From positions 346,777,081-346,841,080 of the forward strand of contig JAUPFV010000001.1 of NCBI GenBank assembly GCA_036936605.1: a stretch of 64,000 bases of DNA, given 5' to 3'. Positions 1 to 10,304 of this stretch are shown here, in pieces. Under the pieces are notes generated by a model that did no database searches, was not told the DNA's origin, and saw only the letters and a list, made by a program, of their open reading frames with translations. The stretch comes from Limnanthes douglasii subsp. nivea (lineage: Eukaryota; Streptophyta; Magnoliopsida; Brassicales; Limnanthaceae). Position 1 is the stretch's first letter. The number at the start of each line of letters is the position of its first letter. The translations under genes and the position numbers were made by a program.

Positions 1-1
1 T

Positions 2-334
2 TGCTCTTTGTGGCATGAAATTGCCTTGATTTGTGGAGCACAAAACATTAGGATCAAGTTTGATTCTCAGTTAGTGGTCAACCAGGCAACGAGTACTTAC
101 GATGCTAGACATGAAGGTATCAAAAAGTACATTGTTATACTCAAGGAATACGAGTCCAAGCTCACCTATGTTTCATACGAGCAGATCCTACGAAAGGACA
201 ACTCAGCAACCGATATTCAAGCCAAGACCACAGCTTTGGGAGAACATCGCATGATTTTACTCCAAAAGCTCCTAATGACCGAACTCATACCCACAACGGA
301 AACCATCAACTCAATCACAAATGATATAGACTGA
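2..334 (+). pseudogene. RNase H domain of gypsy polyprotein (C-terminal part)
   Basis: The frame is open from the window edge to a stop at 334. It reads GAQNIRIKFDSQLVVNQ, then an E..KKY block and a late R.DNS..D. This is the second half of the plant retroelement RNase H that removes RNA from the RNA/DNA hybrid. The DSQLVVNQ block carries one of the catalytic Asp residues. The upstream half lies outside the window. The segment CSLWHEIAL is a degraded form of the usual YEALIAGL block. The same domain occurs in the second Tat element near 29,980-30,090, ending in the related DSQLLINQ. Confidence 0.75.
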
Positions 335-685
335 AGAATACCATACCTGCACTACTTGACATCTGACCAATTTCCAGCAAATAAAAACGAGGCCAATCAC
401 TGCAGATCAAGCCAGCCAAGTTTTGTGTTCTTGATAACATCTTATACAGGAAGAGTTCAACTCGACCATTGCTCTGATGTCTTGATCACACCGAAGCCAA
501 TTCGATATTAACCGTTCTACACTCAAGGGAGGCAGGTGCTCATTATGGCCACCGAAAACTAATCTTGCTGGTTTCTTCTGGCAGCGTACTATTAGCCCGA
601 GCTCGAAGCTGTTGCATAAAGTCTTGTGCAATAATGCCATCAATGTCAAGATTATGCAAACAAACTGGATAGACCCAGCAAACCT
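335..685 (+). pseudogene. Degraded linker and H2C2 zinc finger before integrase
   Basis: No long plus-strand ORF exists here, but pieces in shifting frames resemble the integrase N-terminal zinc-binding region: a HYG..R block near 540-560, a YYWPEL-like block near 580, and a CHQCQ pair at 635. Several frameshifts and stops separate them. Known gypsy elements place an HHCC finger exactly here. The only long ORF over this stretch is on the opposite strand (407-772) and I treat it as a shadow. Confidence 0.5.
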
Positions 686-1573
686 ATGTTGAAAGTTTTT
701 TTTCCATGTCATTTCGCTAAATGGGGGATAGATCAAGTGGGCCCTTTGCCAATGGCTAGGGGAAAGAGGCAATTCCTTATCGTCGCGGTAGATTATTTCT
801 CCAAATGGGTCGAGGCCAAAGCTCTATTCCGAACACGAGTACATAAGGTATGTGACTTCCTCCATAATCAAATTCTGACTAGATACAGTATTACGCGAGT
901 TCTAATGACAGATAACGGTCCACAATTCCAAAATTCAATATTCACCAACTTCTGCAAACGATATGGGATTCTCCAGCACTTTTTCACCCCTTATTATCCC
1001 CAGGCCAACGACCAAGTCAAAATAACCAACAGGACGATACTCGAAGGACTTAAGAGAAAAATGGAAGGAGCCAAAGGGAAGTGGCTGGATAAATTGGCGG
1101 AGGTATTATGGGCATATCGGACCATCCCACGCTCAACAACAGGAGACACACTTTTCCCCGTGGTATACGACACCAAAGAAGTAATCCCAGCAGAGATTAT
1201 TGTACCAAGCCATCGAATCGAGCGTTATGAAGAAGAGGAAAACCTAATAGCCAGGTCAACATGCTTGGACCTCCTCGATGAGCGACAAGACCAAGCCCGG
1301 GTACGAGCAGAGCACTACAAAAGCCTGATAAGGGTGACGCTTCAATGCTCGACTAAAGCCACGCTCTTTTAAGGAAGGAGACTTGGTCTTAAAGAAAGTA
1401 TTTCAAGGCTCCAACAGTGGAACAGGTGGCAAACTGAGACCAAATTGGGAATGACCATACACGATTATCTCCACAGTGCACCATGGCGCGTACAGACTGG
1501 CAGATCAAAGCGGCCGAGCACTCAAACAGCCTTGAAATGTCAATCACCTAAAATTGTATTGCCAAAATACTTA
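686..1573 (+). pseudogene. Gypsy integrase core and C-terminal tail, inactivated
   Basis: The integrase core carries WGIDQVGPLP (first Asp) and TDNGPQF (second Asp). The third catalytic acid, Glu in the usual GQ.E.TN block, is Lys here (DQVKITN), so the DDE triad is broken. After a frameshift near 1,340 the tail continues (FKEGDLVLKKVFQG, then GKLRPNWE, PYTIIS, GAYRLADQSG, NVNHLKLY), interrupted by two in-frame TGA codons at sites where the family has Gly and Trp. The tail ends with TAG at about 1,573. It once inserted element cDNA into chromosomes; it cannot be functional now. Confidence 0.85.
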
Positions 1574-2176
1574 GACTTTACTGATGCACTTTTTTTTCCT
1601 CCCTGATATTACGGGGAGGTTTCCTAATGATGCATCTTAAGACATCATTTTGTTCCTTCAATATAATCTATGCTTTCTCCATTATGTCTTTGTTGCAAGT
1701 TTCATCCTTATAATTAGTGAATGGGTCAATGAACACGCCATACGTGGCTACGCAATGGACCATATTGAGTCGTGACTAAATTTCTATAAACACAAATGGG
1801 CTAATTGGTCACGCCTACGGGCTAGGTAATACCCATACTGTGCCTCATACTTTGTATTGGGTATAATAGCGAGCTGGTTAAAGACTAAGTCAAAAATAGA
1901 CTACCCAATGGGGTCTACATGACCTCGCCGCGAACAAGCTATTATGACAATTAAGTTCTAAACTACACAATGAGCCCTACTAAGCTCGATATTGTAAGGA
2001 TCTCCATGTATGGAAACAAACACATGCTTCACTTTCTCCAAAAACGCTAATAACATTAAGCGCACACACTCCAGGGTTATGTTTCAAACGCCCGAGTAAA
2101 AGTTCGATAAATATTCAAGAATACATAACGCAAGGTTTTTCACACAAAAAAACAATAACAAGACCCAACAAAATTA
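1574..2176. other. Non-coding spacer between pol and antisense ORF
   Basis: No coding frame is visible. The only landmark is a short hairpin-capable block at about 1,599-1,620 (CCTCCC...GGGGAGG). In Tat elements this interval is the long 3' untranslated region; I see no tandem repeat in it. Confidence 0.5.
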
Positions 2177-3110
2177 TCATAGCTTGGAACTTAGGGAGCG
2201 AGGAAGCTTCTTCTGCTCTGAGGGATTAATTTCAGCCACAGTCGGAGCACCAACTTCAATAAGGGGTGTAGATGGTAAGCCAAGGTTTTGTGGTGATACA
2301 TGATTTTGAACCAGTGATGCCAATGATCCCAAGTTCAGCCTAGGATTCAACGCCAGCAACTCGACTATAGCATTCTTGTTCTCCATGGCTATCATCTTTG
2401 TGGCAACATTGAACATCTGTGTCTCCCTCTCTGCTACAACTACGTCCAAGTCCTTTTTCCACCGATTCCCCTCCCGCTCGAGCTCTGCATACCCCTCCTC
2501 CACTTGGGCCATAATTTTAGTATCGTCAGCAATCAGATTTTCGATTCGCTCAACCTGCTCTTCCACCCTTTTTGATTGAGCTAAATTCCTATCCACCAGG
2601 TATGAGCTCTGAGCAAACAGTTCATCATTCCTCTTTAACAGATTTTCATTCTGCTTCAAGATTATCTTGTGATTATTAGACAAGGTTTTACATCTCTCGT
2701 TGCTGCATACCAAGGCTTCATTTAGGGTTTCCATCGTAGTCTCCAACTTGGCCTTTGCCTCAAACGCCTGGTTTTTTGTCGTCTTTGCTGAGGTGTACGC
2801 ATGCCTCGGGTGAATAACCTCAGTAGTGCTTGTTTTGGCTAACCCAAAAACCATCATTTTGGCCTCCACTTCTCCATAACCTCTAAATAAGCTGGGGATG
2901 TAGGCAGGTACCCTAGTACGGCCGAGTTATGATGAATCAGCACGAAACCAAAGAATTAAACTCATATTACCACCTTCTACTCAACACACAAAACCAAAGC
3001 CTAACCTCAATGACAAGCTCAAGCTATCGTTGTAAGATCTCAGGGACTGACATCCCCTCATAATATGACAAGTCAGGAATTCGGTGAAGTTGCTTGAACA
3101 TAAAGGAGAA
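2177..3110 (-). CDS. Antisense coiled-coil ORF of Tat element
   Basis: The main exon (2,177-2,869) is open for 230 codons on the strand opposite to pol. It is rich in charged heptad-like sequence (ETTMETLNEAL, LKRNDELFAQ, ERIENLIADD, ELEREGNRWKKDL), which predicts a long coiled coil. The open frame extends upstream through PSLFRGYGEVEAKMM. A further block near 3,000-3,115 reads NIPHPFSFMFKQLHRIPDLSYYEGMS and then EILQR, which looks like an earlier exon, with a GT...AG intron between. The layout resembles the 'putative gypsy-type transposon' antisense proteins of plant retroelements (N-terminal globular domain, C-terminal coiled coil). Function is unknown. The N-terminus is missing or degraded, and one stop lies in the upstream block. 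Confidence 0.55.
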
Positions 3111-3125
3111 GGGGTGCGGAATGTT

Positions 3126-3313
3126 ATATGTTATACTTGTTATTGAATTGATTCGTTCAGGTTTGAATGCATTGGTATCAGTTAATGGTTTGTGTAGATT
3201 GTAATGAAACGGTTTAAGTTAATATAGCATATATGTTTATATTATATATTTTTATGCAAGCGAGGGTTCATATGTGGTGTTATGCTATGTACTAAACACA
3301 CCGTGGTTGAGAT
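3126..3313. other. AT-rich junction between Tat element and MULE-1
   Basis: No ORF or recognised signal. The left end of MULE-1 should lie here, but I could not find terminal inverted repeats matching the other side. Confidence 0.3.
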
Positions 3314-4276
3314 TTGAAAGTGCGTCAGACACGGGTACGTGATGAGGTGATAGGCATGTGTTTTGGACCCATTATTGACGCTATCGCTCGATGGGCTACA
3401 AACGTTCATCTGATAGAGGCATTTTTGGAGAGATGGCATCCAGAGATGAACACGTTTTATTTTTATTTTGGAGACATGACTGTCACACTTGATGATGTCT
3501 ACATCATCACGGGGCTACCATTGGTCGGTCTGACCTGTGAGACATCTGGTATGTCTGGATTCCTCGGCTTGTTAGAGACTTGGATTTACGACCATTTCCT
3601 CATATTTTATCCTTCGTAATAATCTACATTCAGTATCACACAACCAACGATGTGCAAGTATGCGCCTCCACCGTTTCGACAAAGCCAGTAGGCTCAAAAC
3701 TGTGTTCGAGATTACCTAGCTACCTTCACCGAGCACGATGTAAGTTATAATTATCTTCATATTTAATTTTCGTAAGAATTTAATTTACTCTCCTTCTCTA
3801 ATGTTAAAACTTTTATTTTTACTTCTTGTAGGTAGTATTCATGCCTTCTACGTACGTACGGGATGCTCAAGGTCATTCTGATGTAGCTTGGATAGATGCG
3901 ACATTGAAGTCTTCGGACATTGTCGAAGCATACTATCCGCTACGGGTGGCTAGACAATTGGTTCGCGTCGAGCATGTAATATTTTGCGATACTCGATATA
4001 ATACATTGAGTGTTTTACGTATAGTATTATGGACTAATAGTTTCATTACAGGTACCTGGTGCACTACGTCCCGTTCTTACAGGTTCTAGTAGGGTTCACC
4101 GTGCGAACTGGGACGCATTCACTTGGGATAACTGGGAGTCTCATATTATTCACCTTAGTCTTCAAGGTGGGTAGTATGTTCCAGGTAAGGAGGACGGTAC
4201 GACCTTTATCTACTCCGCATGGGTTACGTCATTACCGATCCAGAGACGCACCACTAAGATGCAGAGGTAGGGGTGA
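3314..4276 (+). pseudogene. Plant mobile domain (PMD) protein, MULE-associated, decayed
   Basis: Exon 1 carries the PMD hallmark ERWHPEMNTFYF..GDMTVTLDDVYIITGLPL, followed by LETWIYDHF. Compared with the copy in MULE-2, about 350 nt between the GLPL block and the WIYDHF block are missing. Plausible introns are 3,740-3,831 and 3,976-4,051 (GT...AG). The first sits directly before the VVFMP block, the same place as the intron in the MULE-2 copy. The last exon reads VHRANWDAFTWDNWESHI, then YVPGKEDGT, with an in-frame TAG between. PMD proteins are known both as host silencing or genome-stability factors (MAIN/MAIL family) and as transposon-encoded proteins. The MULE context points to the latter. 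Stops and the deletion make it a pseudogene. Confidence 0.7.
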
Positions 4277-4875
4277 ACCCCTCTGCACCCACACATGCCA
4301 CCAGACTGTACGTTTGACGGGTCACCTTCTCGATTTACAGGTGTATGAGCAGAGCCACCATGGCATTAGGTTGGAGGACCTTCGTGCACTTTTGGATCAG
4401 TGCTACCGTCTTGCTCACGAGTACAGGTATTAATTCTTAGGTTTTATTATTTTTTGTTTTCATGGTTGATTATTTTAGGACTTTCTTCTTTCATGTATTG
4501 TACAACTATTTTAAATTATATATTATGGTATTTTGTTACATTTTAATTATGTTACCCTATTTTAATTTTAATTTGTTCGCAAGTTTGAGTCTCGAATTTT
4601 AGAGAGCCAATTTTATTATATAAGAATTTAACTTTATTGTTATAACATTTATGGAAGAAAAAAAACTTCTTCGAAATTTAAGTCTAGAAACAACATCAAA
4701 GTAGCATTATATAGGGTAAAAGTACATAAGAAAATACATTAACAGAAACTCATACGGAAACATGAACTTACTTAAACATGAACTTAAGAAAACACTAACC
4801 CATACAATAACTAAGATATTTATTTCCAAGAACTCCTGGTAAACCAAGTTTACCTATCAGGCCAGTTCCATTTCA
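4277..4875. other. AT-rich intergenic interval inside MULE-1
   Basis: Beyond the PMD gene there is a long, very AT-rich run with no coding signal up to the end of the minus-strand SANT-like ORF. Confidence 0.4.
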
Positions 4876-5269
4876 TCAACTTCCTTTATTTTTTTGCATT
4901 ACGTTACTCCGCAGCAACACACATTTCCTCTTCCTTGATGGTAACAAAGTCGGACTGACACGGTCCAACTTGGCCTCCATTATAGTATCCATGAGTTGGC
5001 AGTTGAACAAGTTAAACGTGATATGACGTTCCAATTCATTGAGGTTGGAAACGAGATGTACATCTCTTTATAACGTACCACCGAGCTTCAACCTCATCTA
5101 AACGCCTTGAAATATTAGGAGGCTTCAACCCATCCCTACCGTATAGGAAATATATCTGGCATAACATTGCCTCACAGTATGGTTTTCCCCATTCTTGCGT
5201 TTACGTTTTGCCTACTTCGATAGATGCTTTCATGAAATATTCATCTTCCAAATCAGTCCAAAGAGACAT
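4876..5269 (-). pseudogene. SANT/Myb-like small protein inside MULE-1
   Basis: From an ATG at 5,269 the minus strand reads MSLWTDLEDEYFMKASIEV, then CEAMLCQIYFLYGRDGL, then ISRRLDEVEARWYVIKR. This has the spacing of a SANT/Myb-like or NAM-associated three-helix domain (W..LED..F..A, later Y..Y.R, then R....K). A TAA sits after the first block. A frameshift near 5,060 carries the reading on through LNELERHITFNLFNCQLMD to a basic tail SRKRK and a TGA at 4,876-4,878. It is divergent from, and resembles, the ORF at 5,668. I infer a DNA-binding accessory protein that has decayed; no function is proven. Confidence 0.45.
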
Positions 5270-5667
5270 ATTTTTTGTAATTATATTTTGTTTATTTGTT
5301 CCTGCCTCCAAAAGTGTCTATTTATAGGCCATTTAGTATTTAGATAACGAAATCCAAGTACACCAATCAATAAACGACACCTGTAAGATAAGGATAACAC
5401 AATCCAAGTAGTCCAATAATTGTATGACACATAATACTTACAAAAGTACAATCATCTCGTAGAGCATTATTAGGGGTCTCATTATAACGTAAGTTCCATT
5501 ATTATGGGTCTCGTTATAACGAGGCCTAATATCAATTCCCGCCAAATTGGACTGTGCCTTATTAAAAACTCCCGCCTAAATTTGCAACCCCTATAAAACG
5601 ATATGTAATATCATGCAACATGACAACCATCAAACATTCCTACACAAAAAAATAAACACTTTAACAA
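5270..5667. promoter_or_regulatory. Divergent promoter region between two SANT-like ORFs
   Basis: 398 bp separate the two divergent start codons. On the plus side a TATA box (TATAAAA, 5,592-5,598) lies about 70 bp before the ATG at 5,668, at a normal plant distance allowing for a short leader. Short direct repeats occur near 5,470-5,525 (a TTATTA.GGGTCTC.TTATAACG unit present twice). Shared control of both genes is an inference from the arrangement. Confidence 0.4.
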
Positions 5668-6045
5668 ATGGAGTTTACGCCTGATGAAGACTACCATTTG
5701 TTTCAGGCGGTGAAGGTTTCCCGCCGAGAGATGAGCGAAGATACTAGCGATGCGTTGTTTGAGCGTGTCCTTTTTAAGATGTATTTCAACTATGACCGTT
5801 TAGGAACGAGAGGTATTGTTGTCCGCAACCGTGAACAAATCAAGCGCATGTACCTTTTTGTCAAAGGGATTCAGGTTTTGTTGTTCATGTCGTTTAATAT
5901 TAAGCAAGAAACGGTTTCTGTCTTGAACATGACGGTGGTTAAATACATCATTAGGGATATGGTAGCGTATCTTAAGGCTAGGATTGCGGATAGGGAGGAA
6001 GGGGATGATTCTGACGACAATTTGGGATACGACTTCGACGATTGA
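5668..6045 (+). CDS. Intact 125-aa SANT-like acidic protein inside MULE-1
   Basis: An uninterrupted ORF with a TATA box 70 bp upstream. The N-terminus reads MEFTPDEDYHLFQAVKVSR and resembles a Myb/SANT start (FT.DED...F.A). A block FKMYFNYDRLGTRGIVVRNR follows, and the tail is strongly acidic (EEGDDSDDNLGYDFDD). It aligns loosely with the minus-strand ORF starting at 5,269: both have [WF]T..ED near residue 5, a YF.Y.R block, and R..IKR-like basic residues. It is one of the few undamaged frames in the transposon-derived part of the window. I do not recognise a named family; a transposon-encoded DNA-binding or accessory factor is one possibility. Confidence 0.5.
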   Translation: MEFTPDEDYHLFQAVKVSRREMSEDTSDALFERVLFKMYFNYDRLGTRGIVVRNREQIKRMYLFVKGIQVLLFMSFNIKQETVSVLNMTVVKYIIRDMVAYLKARIADREEGDDSDDNLGYDFDD

Positions 6046-6340
6046 GCATTTTGATTTTTTTTGTTATATTTTTAGTTTGCATGTTTCGATAAGTTGTTGT
6101 TTTTTTAAGTTAAGGTTTTACATCTTGTTTTAGTTTTTATGTATTTCGTTCACGTGTCTTATTCAGTAAGCATTACCTATAATGGCTTCTAGCGAGATCT
6201 AGGATTTGCATCATCCTATTTATTATGTGATCTTGCACGTGTCGACCGTAACCGCAGATGGTACCAGCTATTAAGGATAGTTTTCTTGTAAGCTAATCTT
6301 TGATTCCAATGTTATCCATAGACTTGATATTTACAGTACT
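6046..6340. other. Non-coding gap between convergent genes of MULE-1
   Basis: AT-rich and without coding signal. It separates the 3' ends of the 125-aa ORF and the transposase. Confidence 0.4.
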
Positions 6341-7925
6341 TCAATAAACATCACATTCACTCTTTTCAATCGCCCTACCTTCTCTCGCGATCATAGCACA
6401 CTCGCCCGCGCATAGTAAATTGTGCGTTGTCCTAATAACACAACCACACATTGCAATAGTGAACCATAAATCCTTAGCATTTTTAATAGTTTTCTCTAAT
6501 ATTTCTATGGTCGTACATAAAAGTTTACCTTTGATGTCGCTAAAGATAGCTCCCATAGATGCGAGTCTAGGACGAAACAAACTTTGTTCAAACGTTTCAA
6601 AGATGGCAGAGTGTTGAATGTGAAGCAACGAGTGAACTTTATCCCAAAATTTCTCAAACATACATAGACTTGTGCAGATTGCCCGTTTTCTGCTCGAGTG
6701 AGCACTCTCCGCCCTATAACATAAACTTAAATTATTAAGAAGTCTAACAATTAATAAAATAAAGTAATGTATAGATATGATAATATAACTCATCGGTTGC
6801 TAGTGTGATTGCCCAAATGTTGAATTTTATTCGTGTAGATATTAAAAAATTTATGTCCGTAAGTGTCTATCCATTGTTTCATCAAGTAATCGGCAACCTT
6901 GGGACAATAGGCATAGGCTTGGTGTAACTCGGCAAGGTTTTTGTTATACTCTTCAATCATCGTCGAATGGGAAACCGCAACATAAAATTCTAAGAACTCT
7001 TCACCCATGTTCGCTTTCGGCAAAACTTTCTTAGCGTAGGAGCTAATGTTCCTATTGATATGCCAAGTGCATAGCATATGACTTGCATCCAGAAATACAT
7101 CATCGATAGCGTTCATTAAAGCCAAATCCCTATCGGCGACGATAATATTTGGTAATGCTCACATGTTATTCAATATCACTCTCCTTAGAACGCTCAATGC
7201 CCACGTGTTGTTCTCTTCTTTCTTGGAGCTCATAAAAACAATTCTATACAAAAGGTCTTTTCGTCGAAGTTTGGCCAACTATTTCTAGCAAAGGCATTTT
7301 TACCTTGTAGGCTTGTACGTGCTATCCATTATAAGAACTTGAGGAAAAGTGCACAACAAATCGATGCTTGTAGGATGCGCGAAAAACAATTTAAGGATCT
7401 CGTCTGTTTCTTTGTTTATTCACTCCCAAACATAGTACTCGTGCTCTTTCAACTTACCGAACAAGTATTGCATTTGGGATTGGCCCACTTTATCTACCAA
7501 ATGGTGTTTTTGCCGCATGTTCTAGATGGTACGCATACTCGATACATTTTCCGGATCTTTTAACTTCAAACCACGGTATATATCTCTTAGCCGAGAACCT
7601 TTTGTTGTGAGTTTACGAACATATTACTGCTCTTACACTTTTAGCCTCGCTGCCCGTGAATGACCATCCAAGTGCAAGAAGGGTTGGTGGTGAGAACCGT
7701 ATTTTTTGGATTAACACTCTCATAGCTTCTTGACAATCCCCAGCTTGGGCCTTGGTTTGTAAACACAGTGCCTCTCGAACTTAAAATATATCCTTGGAGT
7801 TTTACCATTTTTACTACCATCGTCATCTTTATCGACCAAAACAATGAATCCTATACTCTTGTTTTCCTTATCAACCCATGCGACCAATTCCGCTTTGGTG
7901 TAGACGTTATCCGTTAATGTTTTTT
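6341..7925 (-). pseudogene. MULE transposase (FAR1/MURA type), decayed
   Basis: Reading right to left, the N-terminal part (about 7,925-7,650) has YTKAELVAWVD then GFIVLVDKD and a C..H-like tail typical of FAR1/WRKY-GCM1 DNA-binding fingers. The middle has MQYLFGKLKEH, ELLFAHPTS-like and MDSTYK blocks. The core (7,125-6,790) has LALMNAIDDVF and MLCTWHINRN, the MULE transposase C/W-H block. An intron of about 80 bp (near 6,706-6,790) precedes SSRKRAICTSL and FEKFWDKVHSLLHIQH. The C-terminal SWIM-like finger is CGCVIRTTHNLLCAGE. The DDE enzyme would cut MULE ends. At least five stops and frameshifts before the core rule out activity. Confidence 0.75.
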
Positions 7926-8250
7926 TTTGCTATAATTGGTCATGTTACATGGTGCTTCTCTTGGTTCCTACACAAAGCAATATCATTTAAATTAATACAA
8001 TATCACCATTCATTCAATTCACCAACAAAAATAACTTATTTTATAACTAAGTAACTCATTCAATTGTAAACAAGTTCATACATGTGTTTAGACTTTGAAA
8101 TGAGAACACAAACGTAAAATTTGGCAATAAACAGGCATATAAAACAACCACAGACCGTAATCACGCATAATTGTGCCAGGATTTGACAAAATCACGCGAG
8201 TATTATGCACAATCTTGGCACAAAATTGCATGATTTTGTATCTTCCACGC

Positions 8251-8350
8251 ATGTTCTTGCGTTGAAGTGTACAATTCAAGGCACGATTTTGTGCGAGGAT
8301 ATGTTCTTGCGTTGAAGTGTACAATTCAAGGCACGATTTTGTGCGAGGAT
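8251..8350. repeat. Exact 50-bp tandem duplication
   Basis: The 50-bp unit beginning ATGTTCTTGCGTTGAAGTGT occurs twice back to back (8,251-8,300 and 8,301-8,350) without a mismatch, and a partial third copy begins at 8,351. It contains GCACGATTTTGTGC, a near-palindrome. It lies just upstream of the MULE-1 transposase start, where subterminal repeats of a MULE would be expected. The perfect identity implies a recent event. Confidence 0.9.
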
Positions 8351-8363
8351 ATGTTCTGTGCAA

Positions 8364-9840
8364 AAAAAAAATTAAATTTTACCTCAAGGCCACTCTCTAG
8401 ATGGCCAATAAGCGGCTCCTCCTTGTCCAAACGAAAATCATCAACATTGCGGCTGAAATCATCGTTATAGTCACTCAAAACCAGAGTATGAGTTGATTTG
8501 AGTTGGTTTATAAGTTTTTGGGTTTTTATGTCTTAGATTTATAGTTGATTTTATGTTTTTTTTGGAAATTTGGGTTTATGGATTTTTGGGTTTTTTCTTG
8601 AATATCAGAAAGAAAAGTGGTAGGGAAAGAGAAGAGAAGGCAAAAAGTGAAGTGATTGAAAAAGTTAAAAGTTTTTATATGTAGGGATACTTTTGTAATT
8701 TCAAATTATTAAAAAAAAAAAGGAATCTCGGCTTAGCCGGATCCCTTCAAAATTAACTTCTTTCTAGAGTTCTCTAAAAAATCATTTAGAGAGGGTCTTG
8801 GGTCAAACCTTACCTTTTTGTATCTTTTTTTTTAGCCTGCCCTATTAGTATTACTCTATTCTTTTGTGAGAAATGTAAGAAGAATGAAAGTAAGCCTGAA
8901 CTTGTTTTCATTTGTCCAGCCGCTCTTTAGAATTAGAAATTTGATGCGACGCTCAACTTTTGGTAATTACGTGTGGTTCTCTCTACCGTAAGTGTCGCGT
9001 CGCTCTTTTTTCATGTACGTCTCGTGCCGCTTTTTGAAATTGGAATTTTGTTTCCGCTCTACTCTCTTTCATGTACGCTCCGTCATTTTTGGGTATGGGA
9101 AAAAAGGAAAATATTCTCTCTCTTGTACGTTTTGGGCTGCTCTTTCTCCTTCTCCTGTAGGCTCCGTTCTTTTTAAGGATGAAAAATGGAAGAATCTATC
9201 TGTAGAAACCATCTCTTCTTCTCTTGATGTCGCGCGCCCTTCTCTATAGTTGGTTTGCTCACAGTGTTGGAAGGCGAGAAAAATTCTACGATTGGAATTG
9301 CCGCGCTTAAGCTTCTTGCCATTCTCTCCCATATAAGCACCGCCAATGTCTTTCCTATGTGGTCTCTTTGTTTAGTAGTGGAATTAAGTGAAATCCTATC
9401 ATTCCACAAGTCATTCTATTCTTGTGTGTGGTGTGGGTATATTGGACGGTGTCAATGTTCAATTTTACGGTATTCATCTAGTTTTCAATTTTAGGTATTT
9501 CGGTAACTTTAACTAGGTATTTCGGTAAGTCTATTGTATTGGGGAGAATGATCTGGTAACCACGTATAATTTTATGATTTATTTAATATTTAAAATATAT
9601 TTATATATTATTAATAGTTACTATCTCGATAATAACTTTTATTACTAGTGAATGTTTTTACAATTGAAACATTTTAGTACAACTATACGGTTATATAAAG
9701 ATAATATATTTTTGTTTTGCAAAATATTTTAAACGTCCAACTTTGAAAAACAGAATATTTGTAACAAAAAGTTTGCTGGTAAATATGTTTATTAAGTATT
9801 TAACAATAAATGTCTTCTTGTTGCAATTCATAAATACTTT
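8364..9840. other. Non-coding interval between MULE-1 and Copia-1
   Basis: No gene is supported. At about 8,990-9,180 there are loosely repeated pyrimidine-rich units (CTCTTTCATGTACG-like, then CCGCTCT or GGGCTGCTC) that look like an old degenerate tandem repeat. The overlapping ORFs here, on both strands, have simple-sequence composition and no family features. 9,495-9,840 is plain AT-rich DNA. Confidence 0.4.
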
Positions 9841-10037
9841 TGTTATAATTGATCCACTAGGTTAGTTTGTTAGTTGTAAAAATAGTTATAAGTGATTTTG
9901 TTAGTTGTTAGACGTCTGAGATCTGCAAAATACTTGAGAGTGAAGAAAAATATTGGCATCTGAGTGATTTTTTATTATGTACTTACATATAATTTGTATT
10001 GTTTCAATAATTGAATATTTAGGTTATTTTCACAACA
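9841..10037 (+). repeat. Candidate 5' LTR of Copia-1
   Basis: It begins TGTTATAATTGATC and ends CACAACA just before the primer binding site. Its first 40 bp recur near 11,629. The left boundary is set by the TG start and the recurrence, so it is approximate. Confidence 0.5.
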
Positions 10038-10041
10038 AGTG

Positions 10042-10053
10042 TGGTATTAGAGA
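10042..10053 (+). promoter_or_regulatory. Primer binding site of Copia-1 (initiator tRNA-Met)
   Basis: TGGTATTAGAGA differs at one base from TGGTATCAGAGC-type sites, which are complementary to the 3' end of initiator tRNA-Met and prime most plant Copia elements. It lies 4 bp after the putative LTR end and about 70 bp before the gag ATG. Confidence 0.6.
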
Positions 10054-10121
10054 TTGATTCGATTTATTGGAAGTAAACATAAAATTACTTGAGTGTTCGT
10101 CTATAATATTGATTTCTAAAA

Positions 10122-10304
10122 ATGGGGAGTTTAAAGATTGATCTAAACGTACTCGACAGGACCAGAGGCCTTGTGTCATATAAGAAGAAAATGTGTGTCG
10201 CGCTTGTTCAACACAAGTTCGAAAGGATTTTAGAGAATCTCATATCTCTCCATCCAGCCATCTCGGTCACCGAATATACCGATCTTCAAGAAAATGCATT
10301 TTGA
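10122..10304 (+). pseudogene. Copia gag N-terminus (Copia-1)
   Basis: 60 codons from an ATG: LDRTRGLVSYKKKMCVALVQ corresponds to the gag start of plant Copia elements (L.G.NY..WK..M...L.Q). It ends at a stop where the family continues; the downstream 400 bp contain only out-of-frame gag remnants. Confidence 0.55.

Larger units (their letters stand above)
1..3125 (+). mobile_element. Ty3/gypsy (Tat-lineage) retrotransposon, 3' half
   Basis: The fragment holds, in order, an RNase H end, an integrase zinc-finger remnant, an integrase core with its C-terminal tail, a 600-bp non-coding spacer, and an antisense coiled-coil ORF. Known biology: Tat-lineage elements often carry a second, archaeal-type RNase H directly before integrase and an extra antisense ORF between pol and the 3' LTR. 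Both are seen here, so I infer Tat lineage. The left side is cut by the window edge. I could not delimit a 3' LTR; the right boundary is approximate and set by the end of the antisense ORF similarity. Confidence 0.75.
3300..8000. mobile_element. Mutator-like element 1 (MULE-1) with PMD gene
   Basis: A FAR1-type MULE transposase on the minus strand (about 7,925-6,341) faces a plant-mobile-domain gene on the plus strand (3,314-4,276). Two small SANT-like ORFs lie divergently between them. The same tail-to-tail transposase and PMD pairing occurs in MULE-2 (20.1-24.6 kb), which supports one composite element rather than chance neighbours. No terminal repeats were found, so the ends are approximate. 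Confidence 0.6.

Noticed and set aside
407..772. Minus-strand 121-codon ORF
   Set aside because: It overlies the gypsy zinc-finger/integrase region on the other strand and has no family features of its own.
1599..1620. CCTCCC/GGGGAGG hairpin as a terminator
   Set aside because: Bacterial-type terminators are not expected in a plant nuclear genome; more likely part of the element's 3' region.
8088..8470. Overlapping ORFs on both strands at the 50-bp duplication
   Set aside because: They repeat the same residues because of the DNA duplication; no start context or domain.
8973..9494. Four overlapping ORFs near 9-9.5 kb
   Set aside because: Low-complexity pyrimidine-rich DNA gives open frames on both strands by chance; none resembles a protein family.
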